Below, in pieces: positions 27,395-35,841 of a DNA stretch of 64,000 bases. The stretch covers positions 62,001 to 126,000 of the forward strand of contig CBFIJK010000002.1 of the NCBI GenBank assembly GCA_965662745.1. Reading direction: 5' to 3'. Position 1 is the stretch's first letter, and each line of letters starts with the position of its first letter. Position numbers and translations under genes: made by a program. Origin of the DNA: Anianibacter sp965662745 (lineage in GTDB: Bacteria > Pseudomonadota > Alphaproteobacteria > Rhodobacterales > Rhodobacteraceae). The notes beneath the pieces were generated by a model. That model was given only the letters and a program-made list of their open reading frames with translations. It was not told the DNA's origin and searched no databases.

Positions 27395-29054
27395 CGAGCG
27401 CCTCCTGCGCGGTAAGGATTGACGAGATCGCGACTGGCTTGATCGGGACGCGCGGCGCGAAAAAGCTGAAATCCTCGATCGGTTTTCCGGTCTTTCGCGC
27501 GACAAGGGCTGCAGCGACCGGTCCGCAATACCGCCCCTGACAGCGCCCCATGCCGACACGTACGGCCCGTTTCAATGTGCCCAGGTGGTCCGTGCTGGGA
27601 TCAAGCGCCGCTTCCGCCTCGGCTCGGGTGATCTCTTCGCAGCGGCAGATGATGGTTTCGGGCGGCATCTCGTCGAGGGCTTGCGCGCCGGGATCGTAGA
27701 CTCGCCACAGGTGCCGCTGGAAACGGCGATGGCGGTTCAGGGCGCGCGTCTCTGCCGATGTTGCGGGCTGTTTCGGTTTGCCGTTTGCATAAGCTGCAGC
27801 CGCGCGCCCGGCGATCCTGCCTTCGATACAAGCGGCAGGCGCGCCGCCCAGCCCTGCGCAATCCCCGGCGGCGAATACGCCCGGCACACTGGTTGTCATC
27901 ACCACGTCGCGGGTGCATCGCAAATGTCCATATAGCGCGTCAAATTTCATGTCCGCGCCAAGCAGGCGCAGGATCTCGTTTTGCGGCTGGAACCCATCAT
28001 TCATGCAGACCGCGTCTACAGTCTCGGTTCGTTCCGCACCGTGCGCATCGGTGAAGATGGCGCGGAGTCGGTCGCCCTTTTGCTCGATGCGACGAAGACG
28101 CGATCCATAGCGCATGGGGACGCCGCGCCGCGCGAGGCTGGAAAGGAGCTTGAGCCCCTTTACCGTGAGAGCGGGACCGGCAATCGCCATTCCGCATGTA
28201 TCAGCAAGCCGTTTCGAAGGATGCGGCGCGCTGTCGAGAACGGCTGCGATCTCGCTTCCGCCCGCCGCAAGCTCTGACGCAACCTGAGCGTTCAGGGGCC
28301 CCGATCCGCAAACCAACACACGCGCGCCCGGCAAGGTCCGGTAGCTGCGCCAAAGCGTTTGGGCCGCGCCGGTGGTCATGACGCCGGGCAGTGTCCATCC
28401 CGGCACCATCACCGGTCGCTCATAGGCACCGGCTGCAATGACAAGCGCCTTGGGCCGCACCGCGATGGCGCGGCTGTCGGCTTCGGCCAGCAGAAGCGGA
28501 CCGTCAAATGCGCCCCATATCTCGGCACCGCCAAGGATGTGCGCGCCCGAGGAGGCGGCGCGCTCTACAAGGTCAGCGCCCTCGTTCTGCTGTGCATCAA
28601 GGCGCGGGGCATCCCCGGCAGTCTGCTTGTAATACTGGCCACCTTCTGTCTTGCGCTCGTCCAGCACTACCGTGTCTGCGCCAGCGGCACAGGCCGCAAT
28701 AGCGGCCGAAAGGCCCGCCGCGCCACCTCCGACGATTGCAACATCGGGTTCAAGGATCTTGGGCGCGCCAGTCGTCTTGGCCTCGGGAACCCCGTCCAGG
28801 ACAGGGAAGGCGACCTGACGCTTCACCTCTTGACCGGGCGATGCGCGGGCCATGCAGGCGCGCTGGTTTGGCTGGCCGTCGATGGTGACGAGGCATTCCT
28901 GGCAGACGCCCATGCCGCAGAACATTCCACGCATACCGCCCTTTGCGGTATGTCGGAGGCCGCGTTCACCCGCCTCGATCAGCGCGGCAACAAGCGTCTG
29001 GCCATCCCGAAAGGGAATACGGCGACCCTCGAAAGAAAAGCTATTCTCGCCCAT
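27378..29054 (-). CDS. Fused [2Fe-2S] ferredoxin / HcnB-like flavoprotein subunit
   Basis: Electron-transfer subunit of a DAO-type dehydrogenase complex, 558 residues. An N-terminal [2Fe-2S] domain of about 90 residues (GMFCGMGVCQECLVTIDG and Cys in NQRACMARA) corresponds to HcnA/LhpF. The FAD/NAD domain follows (DVAIVGGGAAGLSAAIAACA, RVLVCGSGPLNAQVASELA), corresponding to HcnB/LhpE. Near the C-terminus lies a BFD-like cysteine motif (IICRCEEITRAEAE, GRCQGRYC). In many bacteria the first two parts are separate genes. Three adjacent ATGs are possible; 29054 has AGGGG at the best distance. The gene overlaps both neighbours. Confidence 0.87.
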   Translation of the reverse strand: MGENSFSFEGRRIPFRDGQTLVAALIEAGERGLRHTAKGGMRGMFCGMGVCQECLVTIDGQPNQRACMARASPGQEVKRQVAFPVLDGVPEAKTTGAPKILEPDVAIVGGGAAGLSAAIAACAAGADTVVLDERKTEGGQYYKQTAGDAPRLDAQQNEGADLVERAASSGAHILGGAEIWGAFDGPLLLAEADSRAIAVRPKALVIAAGAYERPVMVPGWTLPGVMTTGAAQTLWRSYRTLPGARVLVCGSGPLNAQVASELAAGGSEIAAVLDSAPHPSKRLADTCGMAIAGPALTVKGLKLLSSLARRGVPMRYGSRLRRIEQKGDRLRAIFTDAHGAERTETVDAVCMNDGFQPQNEILRLLGADMKFDALYGHLRCTRDVVMTTSVPGVFAAGDCAGLGGAPAACIEGRIAGRAAAAYANGKPKQPATSAETRALNRHRRFQRHLWRVYDPGAQALDEMPPETIICRCEEITRAEAEAALDPSTDHLGTLKRAVRVGMGRCQGRYCGPVAAALVARKTGKPIEDFSFFAPRVPIKPVAISSILTAQEALGDDAD

Positions 29055-29985
29055 CATCATCCCCTGCCAAGGCATCGCGCGCGGCGACCAGCCGGGCCAG
29101 CGCCTGCGCGCGCCACGCGCGCCGGTCCTCTACGGTGAGACCACCGCGCAGCGCCTCACGTTCAAGTGCGACATGGCTCACCAACTCATCCGGCCAGTCG
29201 ACCCGCTCGCCGCGTTCCTCGCCCATTCGTTTATACGCTGCGCCCATCCGGGCGGCATGCGCCTTGATGCCGCCGTCGGTGTTCAGCTCGGCGGTCTCGA
29301 ACGGCCCTGACAGCGACCACCGGGGGCCAAGGCCCATGCGCATGACGGTGTCGATTGCGCCAACATCGGCGACGCCGTCCTCGACCAGCCTATATGCCTC
29401 GCGCAGTACCGCGCCTTGCAGGCGGTTCAGAAGGAAACCCTCAACTTCGTGACCCAGAACGACAGGTGTGAATCCGGTGGCCTTGAAGAGTGACACGGCG
29501 CGCTGTGTCACTGCTGTGTCCGTGCCCGGCGCGGGGCAAAGCTCGATCAGGCGCAGGATCGACGGCGGATTGACGGGATGGGCCACGATGCAGCGCGCCT
29601 GATCGGCGGGATCGGGAAGGATGCGCGAGATCGTGATGGCCGAAGAGGCGGTCGCAAGGATCGCGGTCGGCGGAGTATCGGCCAGAAGAGCAGCAAAGAT
29701 GGCCTGTTTCGTCTCTAGCCGCTCGGGGCCGCATTCGAGGACGAAGTCGGCTTTCGCGACGGCCTTGGAGCTTTCCGCTTCATACACGATCTCAGAGCCT
29801 GAGCCGCCCATAGAAAGCCGCGCGAGCGCGATGGCCCCTTTGTGCGCATCAAGGGCCGCTGGCGCTTCTGCCAGACGCTGCGGGTCCGGGTCGCACAGGG
29901 TCACGGAAGCCCCAGCATCCGAGAATACGGCGGAAAAAGACGTGCCGATGACACCGGCGCCAAGGATGGTGATGCGCGCTGGCAT
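29041..29985 (-). CDS. 3-hydroxyacyl-CoA dehydrogenase/lambda-crystallin-type dehydrogenase
   Basis: NAD-dependent hydroxyacid dehydrogenase, 314 residues. The Rossmann motif is ITILGAGVIGTSFSAVFSDAG, and the conserved HPVNPPSILRLIELCP is typical of the L-gulonate/carnitine dehydrogenase branch. The C-terminal helical domain (GFLLNRLQGAVLREAYRLVEDG) is present. The ATG at 29985 has AGGGAGG upstream. It is the first gene of the three-gene unit with the flavoenzyme subunits, under operator site B. It probably oxidises a hydroxyl in the substrate rather than a CoA ester. Confidence 0.86.
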   Translation of the reverse strand: MPARITILGAGVIGTSFSAVFSDAGASVTLCDPDPQRLAEAPAALDAHKGAIALARLSMGGSGSEIVYEAESSKAVAKADFVLECGPERLETKQAIFAALLADTPPTAILATASSAITISRILPDPADQARCIVAHPVNPPSILRLIELCPAPGTDTAVTQRAVSLFKATGFTPVVLGHEVEGFLLNRLQGAVLREAYRLVEDGVADVGAIDTVMRMGLGPRWSLSGPFETAELNTDGGIKAHAARMGAAYKRMGEERGERVDWPDELVSHVALEREALRGGLTVEDRRAWRAQALARLVAARDALAGDDDGRE

Positions 29986-30009
29986 GGATGCAGCCTCCCT
30001 CTTGATTCT

Positions 30010-30033
30010 GTTCGCCATACGCACAAGAGTGCG
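30010..30033. promoter_or_regulatory. Candidate IclR operator (site B)
   Basis: GTTCGCCATACGCAC (30010-30024) followed after AAGA by GTGCG (30029-30033). CGCAC-AAGA-GTGCG is itself a perfect inverted repeat. The site lies in the 79-base divergent gap between the lambda-crystallin-type dehydrogenase and an SDR. Confidence 0.7.
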
Positions 30034-30064
30034 AAAATGATACCCGTGCAAGGAGGATCGACTG

Positions 30065-30820
30065 ATGGACGTGGATGCACAAGGCCTTCGAGGACGCCGC
30101 GCCATCGTGACGGGGGGCAGCGCAGGTCTAGGCTTGGCCATCGCGCGCCGCCTCCTCGCGACGGGCGCCGCTGTGACCATCGTCGACCTTGTCCCGCCGC
30201 CGGACGATCTGAGTGTTGAATTCACTCATTTGGACCTGTCGTCTGACGATGCGAGATCCGCCATGTCCGCCTTGGCAGATCAACTGGGCGGACTTGATAT
30301 CCTTGTCGCGAATGCGGGTGTTGTGCCGCCGTGGCGCGGCCTGCGAGAAGTCGACGCTGAAGAATGGCGCCGGGTCATGGCGATCAACACATGGGGCGTT
30401 GCTGCCTCGATCGGCGGATGCGCGGACGGGCTGGCGGCGTCGCGGCGAGGAAGCATCGTGGCTATGGCGTCGATCAACGGCTACCGCGCGCATGCTGCGC
30501 AGGTCCTCTATACTGCGTCGAAACATGCGGTGATCGGCATCGTTCGCGCCGCCGCGCTTGACCTTGGTCCGTCGGGCATTCGCGTCAACGGATTGGCACC
30601 CGGCCCGATTGCGACAGAGGCGCTTCAATCCCGCATCCGCACCCGAAGCGAAAGCGGCGGCCAGGATCTGGACGCAGCGCTGGTCGCTCTGGCCGCCGAA
30701 ACGGCACTTGGGCGGATGGCGACCGAGGACGAGGTCGCAAAGGCGGCGTGTTTTCTGGCCTCTGATGCCGCTTCAGGGATGACGGGTACGATCCTGCCGG
30801 TCGAGGCGGGTCTCGTTTAG
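30065..30820 (+). CDS. Short-chain dehydrogenase/reductase
   Basis: Classical SDR, 251 residues: VTGGSAGLGLAIARRL cofactor motif, VANAGVV, Ser in VAMASINGYRAH, and the YxxxK box in LYTASKHAVIGI. The C-terminus ends GTILPVEAGLV. The ATG has AGGAGG upstream and lies 31 bases after operator site B. It is a single gene, convergent with the isomerase. The substrate is unknown. Confidence 0.86.
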   Translation: MDVDAQGLRGRRAIVTGGSAGLGLAIARRLLATGAAVTIVDLVPPPDDLSVEFTHLDLSSDDARSAMSALADQLGGLDILVANAGVVPPWRGLREVDAEEWRRVMAINTWGVAASIGGCADGLAASRRGSIVAMASINGYRAHAAQVLYTASKHAVIGIVRAAALDLGPSGIRVNGLAPGPIATEALQSRIRTRSESGGQDLDAALVALAAETALGRMATEDEVAKAACFLASDAASGMTGTILPVEAGLV

Positions 30821-30828
30821 GTCGCTGA

Positions 30829-31674
30829 TCAGCGGGTTTGAAGTGGCTCCCATCCGCTTTGCGCAAGGATCTCATGGCTGGCGCGGATGTCGCCGTCCGG
30901 GTCGGTGCCGGGCTGCATGGCGTCGGCGATGATCTCGAGTACGGTGTCGCCCGTATAGCCGATGTCTTTCAGCGCCTCGGCGACTGGCCTCGGCTTTACG
31001 ATGCCGTCACCAAGCCGCTCGTGCTTGAACTCATCCGGGCCGCTGTCCGAGATATGCACGTTCCTGACAAGATCGCCCATCATCCGGATCGCCTCTGCCG
31101 GGTCTTCGTTGATGAAGGCCGCGTTGCAGATGTCATAGTTGATCCCGACATTCGGTCCGATCAGCTTGGCGGTATCAACCATCTCTTGCGCCGTGGGCAG
31201 GTAGGTGAACGGCACGTTCTCAAGCAGCAGGTCCACCCCGGTGCCCTTCATGTGCTCGAGCAGTTCTTGCATCGCTTCGACAAACCAGTTCAGCATCCAA
31301 TCATGTGGCGGATTAATAAGCGAATTCACCGGCCCGGGGATCGAGATCACATAGGGGCAATCCATCTCTGCCGCGAAATCGACTGCTTCCTTGTAGCGAT
31401 CAAGCGTGTAGTCGCGCATCAGCTTGTCGACAGAGTTCGGGTTGTTGTCGAGCGCGGGATAGCACAGCGACGACAGACGAACGCCTTCGCCTTCCAGCCA
31501 CTCCTTGTAGGTGCGCCGAGTTTCCGCGCTCAACTCGACAGGCCAGCAATGGGGCGGAAAGATCATCAGTTCGAAGATGTCATACCCCATGCCGTGAAGG
31601 TGCTTGAGCGCCCCCAGCCCGTCATGGGAATAAAGGAAGGGAAAGGTGCTGGCCGCGACTTTGAGGGTGGTCAT
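30829..31674 (-). CDS. Sugar phosphate isomerase/epimerase-type TIM-barrel protein
   Basis: AP-endonuclease-2/xylose-isomerase-like barrel, 281 residues. Candidate metal ligands are Glu in LLLENVPFTYLP, Asp/Asn in NYDICNAAF, His in NVHISDSG and Glu in VLEIIADAM. Catabolic members isomerise or epimerise sugars and hydroxy-keto acids, or act as dehydratases. The promoter gap upstream holds operator site C. No closer function can be read. Confidence 0.83.
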   Translation of the reverse strand: MTTLKVAASTFPFLYSHDGLGALKHLHGMGYDIFELMIFPPHCWPVELSAETRRTYKEWLEGEGVRLSSLCYPALDNNPNSVDKLMRDYTLDRYKEAVDFAAEMDCPYVISIPGPVNSLINPPHDWMLNWFVEAMQELLEHMKGTGVDLLLENVPFTYLPTAQEMVDTAKLIGPNVGINYDICNAAFINEDPAEAIRMMGDLVRNVHISDSGPDEFKHERLGDGIVKPRPVAEALKDIGYTGDTVLEIIADAMQPGTDPDGDIRASHEILAQSGWEPLQTR

Positions 31675-31717
31675 TGGGAAGGTGTTCCTTTTCGCGCTTG
31701 TCAGGCTGCGCTTAGGT

Positions 31718-31759
31718 GTTCAATCTGCGCACGAAAGTTACTATACCGCACGAAGTTCG
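31718..31759. promoter_or_regulatory. Candidate IclR operator, tandem (site C)
   Basis: GTTCAATCTGCGCAC (31718-31732) and, 19 bp on, GTTACTATACCGCAC (31737-31751), then GAA and GTTCG. Two overlapping 15-bp copies share the 19-bp phase seen for half-sites elsewhere in the cluster. The site lies between the divergent isomerase and ene-reductase genes. Confidence 0.7.
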
Positions 31760-31792
31760 CGGAGCAACTCAAACCTTTCCAAAGGATATCCC

Positions 31793-32899
31793 GTGTCCCC
31801 AAGATTGTTCGACCCGATCACGCTTGGCTCTGTCGAAATCCCCAACCGGATCACCGTCGCACCGATGTGCCAGTATTCTGCGGATTCGGGTGTTCCGGGG
31901 GATTGGCACCTTGTTCATCTCGGACGGTTCGCGATGTCAGGCTCTGGCCTGATCTTCACCGAGGCGACGGGCGTGGAAGCCGATGGCCGGATCACATTGG
32001 GATGCACAGGGATCTATAACGATGAGACCGAAGCCGCTTGGACGCGGATCGTATCTTTCCTGAAATCGGTAGGGGATGCGCGGGTGGGGATGCAGCTAAG
32101 CCATTCCGGACGCAAGGGAAACACCGTGGCCCCGTGGGAAGGGGGTGGGCTGATCGAGGACGGCGGCGGCTGGGTGGTGCCTGCGCCGTCTGCAGTGCCC
32201 TATCTGCCCGGCTGGCCTGCGCCAAAGGAAATGGATCAGGCGGATCTGGACCGCGTCAAAACGGCCTTCGCTGATGGCGCGCGCCGCGCTGCTCGTGCGG
32301 GGTTCGACACCGTGCAGGTCCATGCAGCCCATGGCTATTTGCTGCACCAGTTCCTGTCGCCCATCACGAACCAACGAGAGGATGCCTATGGCGGATCTCT
32401 TGAAAACCGCATGCGCTATCCGCTGGAGGTGTTCCGTGCCGTCCGCGAGTCGTTTCCTGCAGACAAACCCGTGATGCTGCGCCTGTCGGCGTCGGACTGG
32501 ATCGACGGCGCTTGGGATATCGAGCAATCCGTCGAATTCTGCCGCGCGCTTAGGGCCGAAGGCTGCGCCATGGTCGATGTATCGTCGGGCGGGCTGGATC
32601 AGTCGCAGAAGATCGAGACCGGCCCGGGCTATCAGCTTGATTTCTCCGCCCGCATCCGGGCCGAGGCGGATATCCCTACGATGGCGGTGGGGCAGATCAC
32701 CGATCCCATTCAGGCCGAGACGATTGTCCGAACCGGGCAGGCCGACATGGTCGCTCTGGCGCGGGGCATGCTGTGGGATCCGAACTGGACGTGGAAGGCC
32801 GCCATGGCCCTCGACGCCGAGATCGCGATGCCTGCTCCCTTTGCCCGCTGCAATCCGAAACTCCGATCCACCCCATTCGTGAAAAGGGACGCGCGATGA
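31793..32899 (+). CDS. YqjM-type NADH:flavin oxidoreductase (old yellow enzyme)
   Basis: FMN-dependent ene reductase or demethylase-type barrel, 368 residues. The hallmark VAPMCQYSADSG with its active-site Cys, HSGRKG, the substrate-binding HAAHGYLLHQFLSP and the NQREDAYGGSLENR segment are all present. The start is GTG at 31793 with AAAGGAT upstream, since the open frame before it contains the operator. It overlaps the next SDR by four bases. In imino-acid catabolism related OYEs reduce activated C=C bonds or demethylate betaines; the role here is open. Confidence 0.9.
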   Translation: MSPRLFDPITLGSVEIPNRITVAPMCQYSADSGVPGDWHLVHLGRFAMSGSGLIFTEATGVEADGRITLGCTGIYNDETEAAWTRIVSFLKSVGDARVGMQLSHSGRKGNTVAPWEGGGLIEDGGGWVVPAPSAVPYLPGWPAPKEMDQADLDRVKTAFADGARRAARAGFDTVQVHAAHGYLLHQFLSPITNQREDAYGGSLENRMRYPLEVFRAVRESFPADKPVMLRLSASDWIDGAWDIEQSVEFCRALRAEGCAMVDVSSGGLDQSQKIETGPGYQLDFSARIRAEADIPTMAVGQITDPIQAETIVRTGQADMVALARGMLWDPNWTWKAAMALDAEIAMPAPFARCNPKLRSTPFVKRDAR

Positions 32900-33672
32900 C
32901 CGATTTGTCGGGACGAACGGTGTTGCTGACTGGCGCATCGAAGGGCATCGGTGCCGCGACAGCCAAGGCGATGGTCGATGCCGGTGCGCGTCTGATCGCC
33001 CACTACGGGCGTGACAGGGAAGGCGCAGAGATAGCGACGGCGGGTGCTGAGGAGGGCCAAGTCACGTTGATCGGCGCTGATCTTGCCCAGCCGGACAGCG
33101 CAGCAGAGCTCTACGCCAAGACGCGCGAGGCCCTGGGCGATAGGCCGCTCGACGTTTTGGTAAACAATGCCGGGATCATGTTCCAGTCCGGTGGGATCGA
33201 GGACGATGCCGCAGTGTGGGATACGGCGTGGACAACCTCAATGGCTGTAAACGTTCATGCCCCCGCACGCCTCTTGCGACTGGCGGTACGCGACTGGCTG
33301 GATCAAGGCCACAAGGGCACGGTCGTGGCCATCGGAAGCTGGGTGACCACACGCGGCACCACGAATCCGGGTGCCATCGCTTACGCGGCGTCCAAGGCTG
33401 CGATTGCGGCGGCGACCAAGACTGTCGCGCGCAACTACGCCGATCGCGGCATCCTTGCCTATGTCATCGCGCCCGGTCCGGTTGCCACGCAAATGTCGCT
33501 CGACAGCGCGGAGAAGACAGGAGGCGTTTCGGCGGTAACGGCGGGGCTGCCGATGGGAGAGATGATCCCGCCGTCCGAAATCGCCGACCTCGCCGTATAT
33601 CTCGCGGCCGGCAAAGCGCGGCACCTGACCGGAGCGACGCTAGACGTGAACGGCGCGGCCTATATCAGATGA
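32896..33672 (+). CDS. Short-chain dehydrogenase/reductase
   Basis: Classical SDR of 258 residues with LLTGASKGIGAATAKAM, VNNAGIMF, Ser in VAIGSWVTTRG and YxxxK in IAYAASKAAIAAATK. The C-terminus (LTGATLDVNGAAYIR) is normal. It is translationally coupled to the ene reductase (ATGA at 32896-32899), so the two probably act on successive steps. The 30 bases after it separate it from a convergent DapA-like gene. Confidence 0.87.
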   Translation: MTDLSGRTVLLTGASKGIGAATAKAMVDAGARLIAHYGRDREGAEIATAGAEEGQVTLIGADLAQPDSAAELYAKTREALGDRPLDVLVNNAGIMFQSGGIEDDAAVWDTAWTTSMAVNVHAPARLLRLAVRDWLDQGHKGTVVAIGSWVTTRGTTNPGAIAYAASKAAIAAATKTVARNYADRGILAYVIAPGPVATQMSLDSAEKTGGVSAVTAGLPMGEMIPPSEIADLAVYLAAGKARHLTGATLDVNGAAYIR

Positions 33673-33701
33673 GAGCCGCCTGCAGGCGACGCCAGGGCCG
33701 C

Positions 33702-34652
33702 TTACTCCGCAGCGGTGGGCCGCGCTTCGACCTCGTCGACAATCCGGTCAAGCTCTTGCATCAGCGGCACCATCCGCGCGACGCGGTCTTCGCCTTCGGC
33801 GCCAAGGCTTTCGAACGTCGTTATCGGTGCGCGAACATCGCCCACGGGATGCCCCGCCGCAGCGGCAAGCGCCTTGGAGTAACACTGGTGCCCGTAAAGT
33901 GGATGTCCTTCGGTGATGATCGTGTCGAATTGCGAAATCACGCTTTGGACCCGCTGCACATCATCCCAGCGGCCCTGTTCGGCCCATTCTACGAATTTGA
34001 CCGAAGCGCGGGGGATGTAATTGCCATAGGGATTCACGTAGCCTTCGGCACCCATCTTGTAGCTTTCAAGCACGCGCTGACCGGCCCAGGGGTGCATGTG
34101 CCCTTCGCTTTCGACGATAATATCGTGGATCCGCTCGATGCGTTGGCTGGCTTCCTTGATATAGCGGATCTGCTCGAAGGACTTGGCGAGCCGTCCCACC
34201 AGCTTGGCAGACATGTCCACGTTCGACGTGAACGGATTGTTGTAAAGCATGATCTGCAAGTCCTGCGCCTCGCAGATGGCCCGGTAGTAGTTGAAGATCT
34301 CGTCGTCGGTGGGCGTGTAGTAATAGGGTGGGATGATCATCAGTCCGTCCGCGCCAAGATCTTCGGCTTCTTTCGAATAGCGGACGGCGTTCGGGGTGTA
34401 TGCGTTCATCGTGCCGACCCAGACGATCATGCGTCCGGCCACATAGTTCACGGTATGACGCACGAAAGCGGTGCGCTCGGCATCCGTCATCGTCAGGAAT
34501 TCGCCGGTCGTACCGAGGATAATGATGCCAGGGACACCGCAAGAGACCTGCCAGTCGATGAATCCTTCCCAGGCCTCGAAGTCGATTTCCGCGCCGCCCG
34601 GGGTAAAGGGCGTGACGGTGACCGTATGACTTCCGGAATATTGCTGTCTCAT
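33702..34652 (-). CDS. DapA/N-acetylneuraminate lyase-family protein (2 of 3)
   Basis: Class I lyase of 316 residues. The Schiff-base Lys is in IRYIKEASQR, the Tyr in IMLYNNPFTSN and the binding loop is LGTTGEFLTMT. It resembles the catabolic 4-hydroxy-tetrahydrodipicolinate synthase-like proteins found in amino-acid degradation clusters. The ATG at 34652 has AGGA upstream. Its start codon is only 29 bases from that of the divergent flavoenzyme gene, so its promoter must lie within the neighbour's coding sequence. Confidence 0.85.
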   Translation of the reverse strand: MRQQYSGSHTVTVTPFTPGGAEIDFEAWEGFIDWQVSCGVPGIIILGTTGEFLTMTDAERTAFVRHTVNYVAGRMIVWVGTMNAYTPNAVRYSKEAEDLGADGLMIIPPYYYTPTDDEIFNYYRAICEAQDLQIMLYNNPFTSNVDMSAKLVGRLAKSFEQIRYIKEASQRIERIHDIIVESEGHMHPWAGQRVLESYKMGAEGYVNPYGNYIPRASVKFVEWAEQGRWDDVQRVQSVISQFDTIITEGHPLYGHQCYSKALAAAAGHPVGDVRAPITTFESLGAEGEDRVARMVPLMQELDRIVDEVEARPTAAE

Positions 34653-34681
34653 GATGTGGGTCCTGATCTGGGGGCGGCGGC

Positions 34682-35821
34682 ATGACCGAACGCCATGATG
34701 TCGCCATTGTGGGTGGGGGTCTCGTGGGTCTCTTCGCGGCGCTCTACCTTGCGGATGGCGGCGCATCGGTTGTCGTGCTCGAAGCAGGCGATCCGGGGGC
34801 CGAAGCCTCTGGCGCGAACGCTGGATCGCTGCACCTGCAAATCCAGTATCCCGAGTTCGTGAAATTCGGCGTGGACTGGGCGCGCGCCTATGCGCCAACC
34901 TTGAGGTTTCTGGCTGGGTCGATCGATCTCTGGCAGGGGCTCTCGGATGCGCTGGGCGAGGAACTTTCGGTCACGACGAAAGGCGGTATTGTTGTTGCGC
35001 AGACGGACGCACAGATGCGTGCGATCGAGGCTAAGGCGCGGATCGAGGCAGAGGTGGGCGTCGAGACGCAGGTGCTGTGCCGGGCCGATCTTGCAAGGCT
35101 GGCCCCTTATCTGTCGCCTAAGGCCATCGGTGGCGGCTTCTGCCCGGGGGAGGGCAAGGCCGATACTCTGCGCGCTACGCCCGCGCTCTTGGCAGCGGCA
35201 CGCCGTGCCGGGGCCGATATCCGCGCGCAGACCGAAGTTCTGTCGATCAGTGCCGAGACCAAAGGTTTTTGCCTCAGGACCAGCAAAGGCGAGATGCACG
35301 CGGCCCAGGTCATCAATGCCGCAGGAGCCAGAGCAGCCCGGATCGCCGAAATGGTTGGTGTCAATGTCGCCATTGAGGGCTTTCCATTGCAAGTCACCGT
35401 CACAGAGGCGGTGGCCCCAATCATTCCGCACCTGGTGTATTCTGCCGCTGGAAAGCTGACGCTGAAACAGGCGCCCAATGGCGGATTGATCATCGGCGGC
35501 GGTTGGGCGGCGCGTGTGCGTGGCAGCGGCGGTCTGGTGACGAACCCGGTGAATTTCGCGGCCAACATGGGCCTTGCGGCAGAGGTCGTGCCCTGCGTCG
35601 CCGCAGCGCGCAGCTTGCGCAGCTGGACGGCCTGGGTGAACGGAACCGCCGATTGGCGCCCCGTGATTGGTGAGGCGCCGAGCGTGCCGGGCTTTCACCT
35701 TGCGTTGTTTCCTTGGGTGGGCTTCAGCGCTGCGCCCATGACGGGGCGGGTGGTGGCCGACCTTGCGCTTGGCCAGACGCCCACCGTCCCGCTCAAGGGC
35801 ATTTCCGTCCTTTACGACTGA
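34682..35821 (+). CDS. DAO-type FAD oxidoreductase (second copy)
   Basis: FAD-dependent D-amino-acid/hydroxyproline dehydrogenase-like protein, 379 residues. The FAD motif is DVAIVGGGLVGLFAALYLADGG; NAGSLHLQIQYPEF is nearly the same block as in the flavoenzyme at 26261-27394, so the two are paralogues. This copy has no ferredoxin/flavoprotein partner beside it. It may pair with the distant fused subunit, work alone, or use quinone or oxygen. It is divergent from the DapA-like gene, with a gap of only 29 bases. Confidence 0.85.
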   Translation: MTERHDVAIVGGGLVGLFAALYLADGGASVVVLEAGDPGAEASGANAGSLHLQIQYPEFVKFGVDWARAYAPTLRFLAGSIDLWQGLSDALGEELSVTTKGGIVVAQTDAQMRAIEAKARIEAEVGVETQVLCRADLARLAPYLSPKAIGGGFCPGEGKADTLRATPALLAAARRAGADIRAQTEVLSISAETKGFCLRTSKGEMHAAQVINAAGARAARIAEMVGVNVAIEGFPLQVTVTEAVAPIIPHLVYSAAGKLTLKQAPNGGLIIGGGWAARVRGSGGLVTNPVNFAANMGLAAEVVPCVAAARSLRSWTAWVNGTADWRPVIGEAPSVPGFHLALFPWVGFSAAPMTGRVVADLALGQTPTVPLKGISVLYD

Positions 35822-35841
35822 ACGTAGCGCGTCCATCCGGT

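Noticed and set aside
33673..33701. GCCTGCAGGC between the convergent SDR and DapA-like genes as a terminator.
   Set aside because: It is a short palindrome without a loop and with no T-run.
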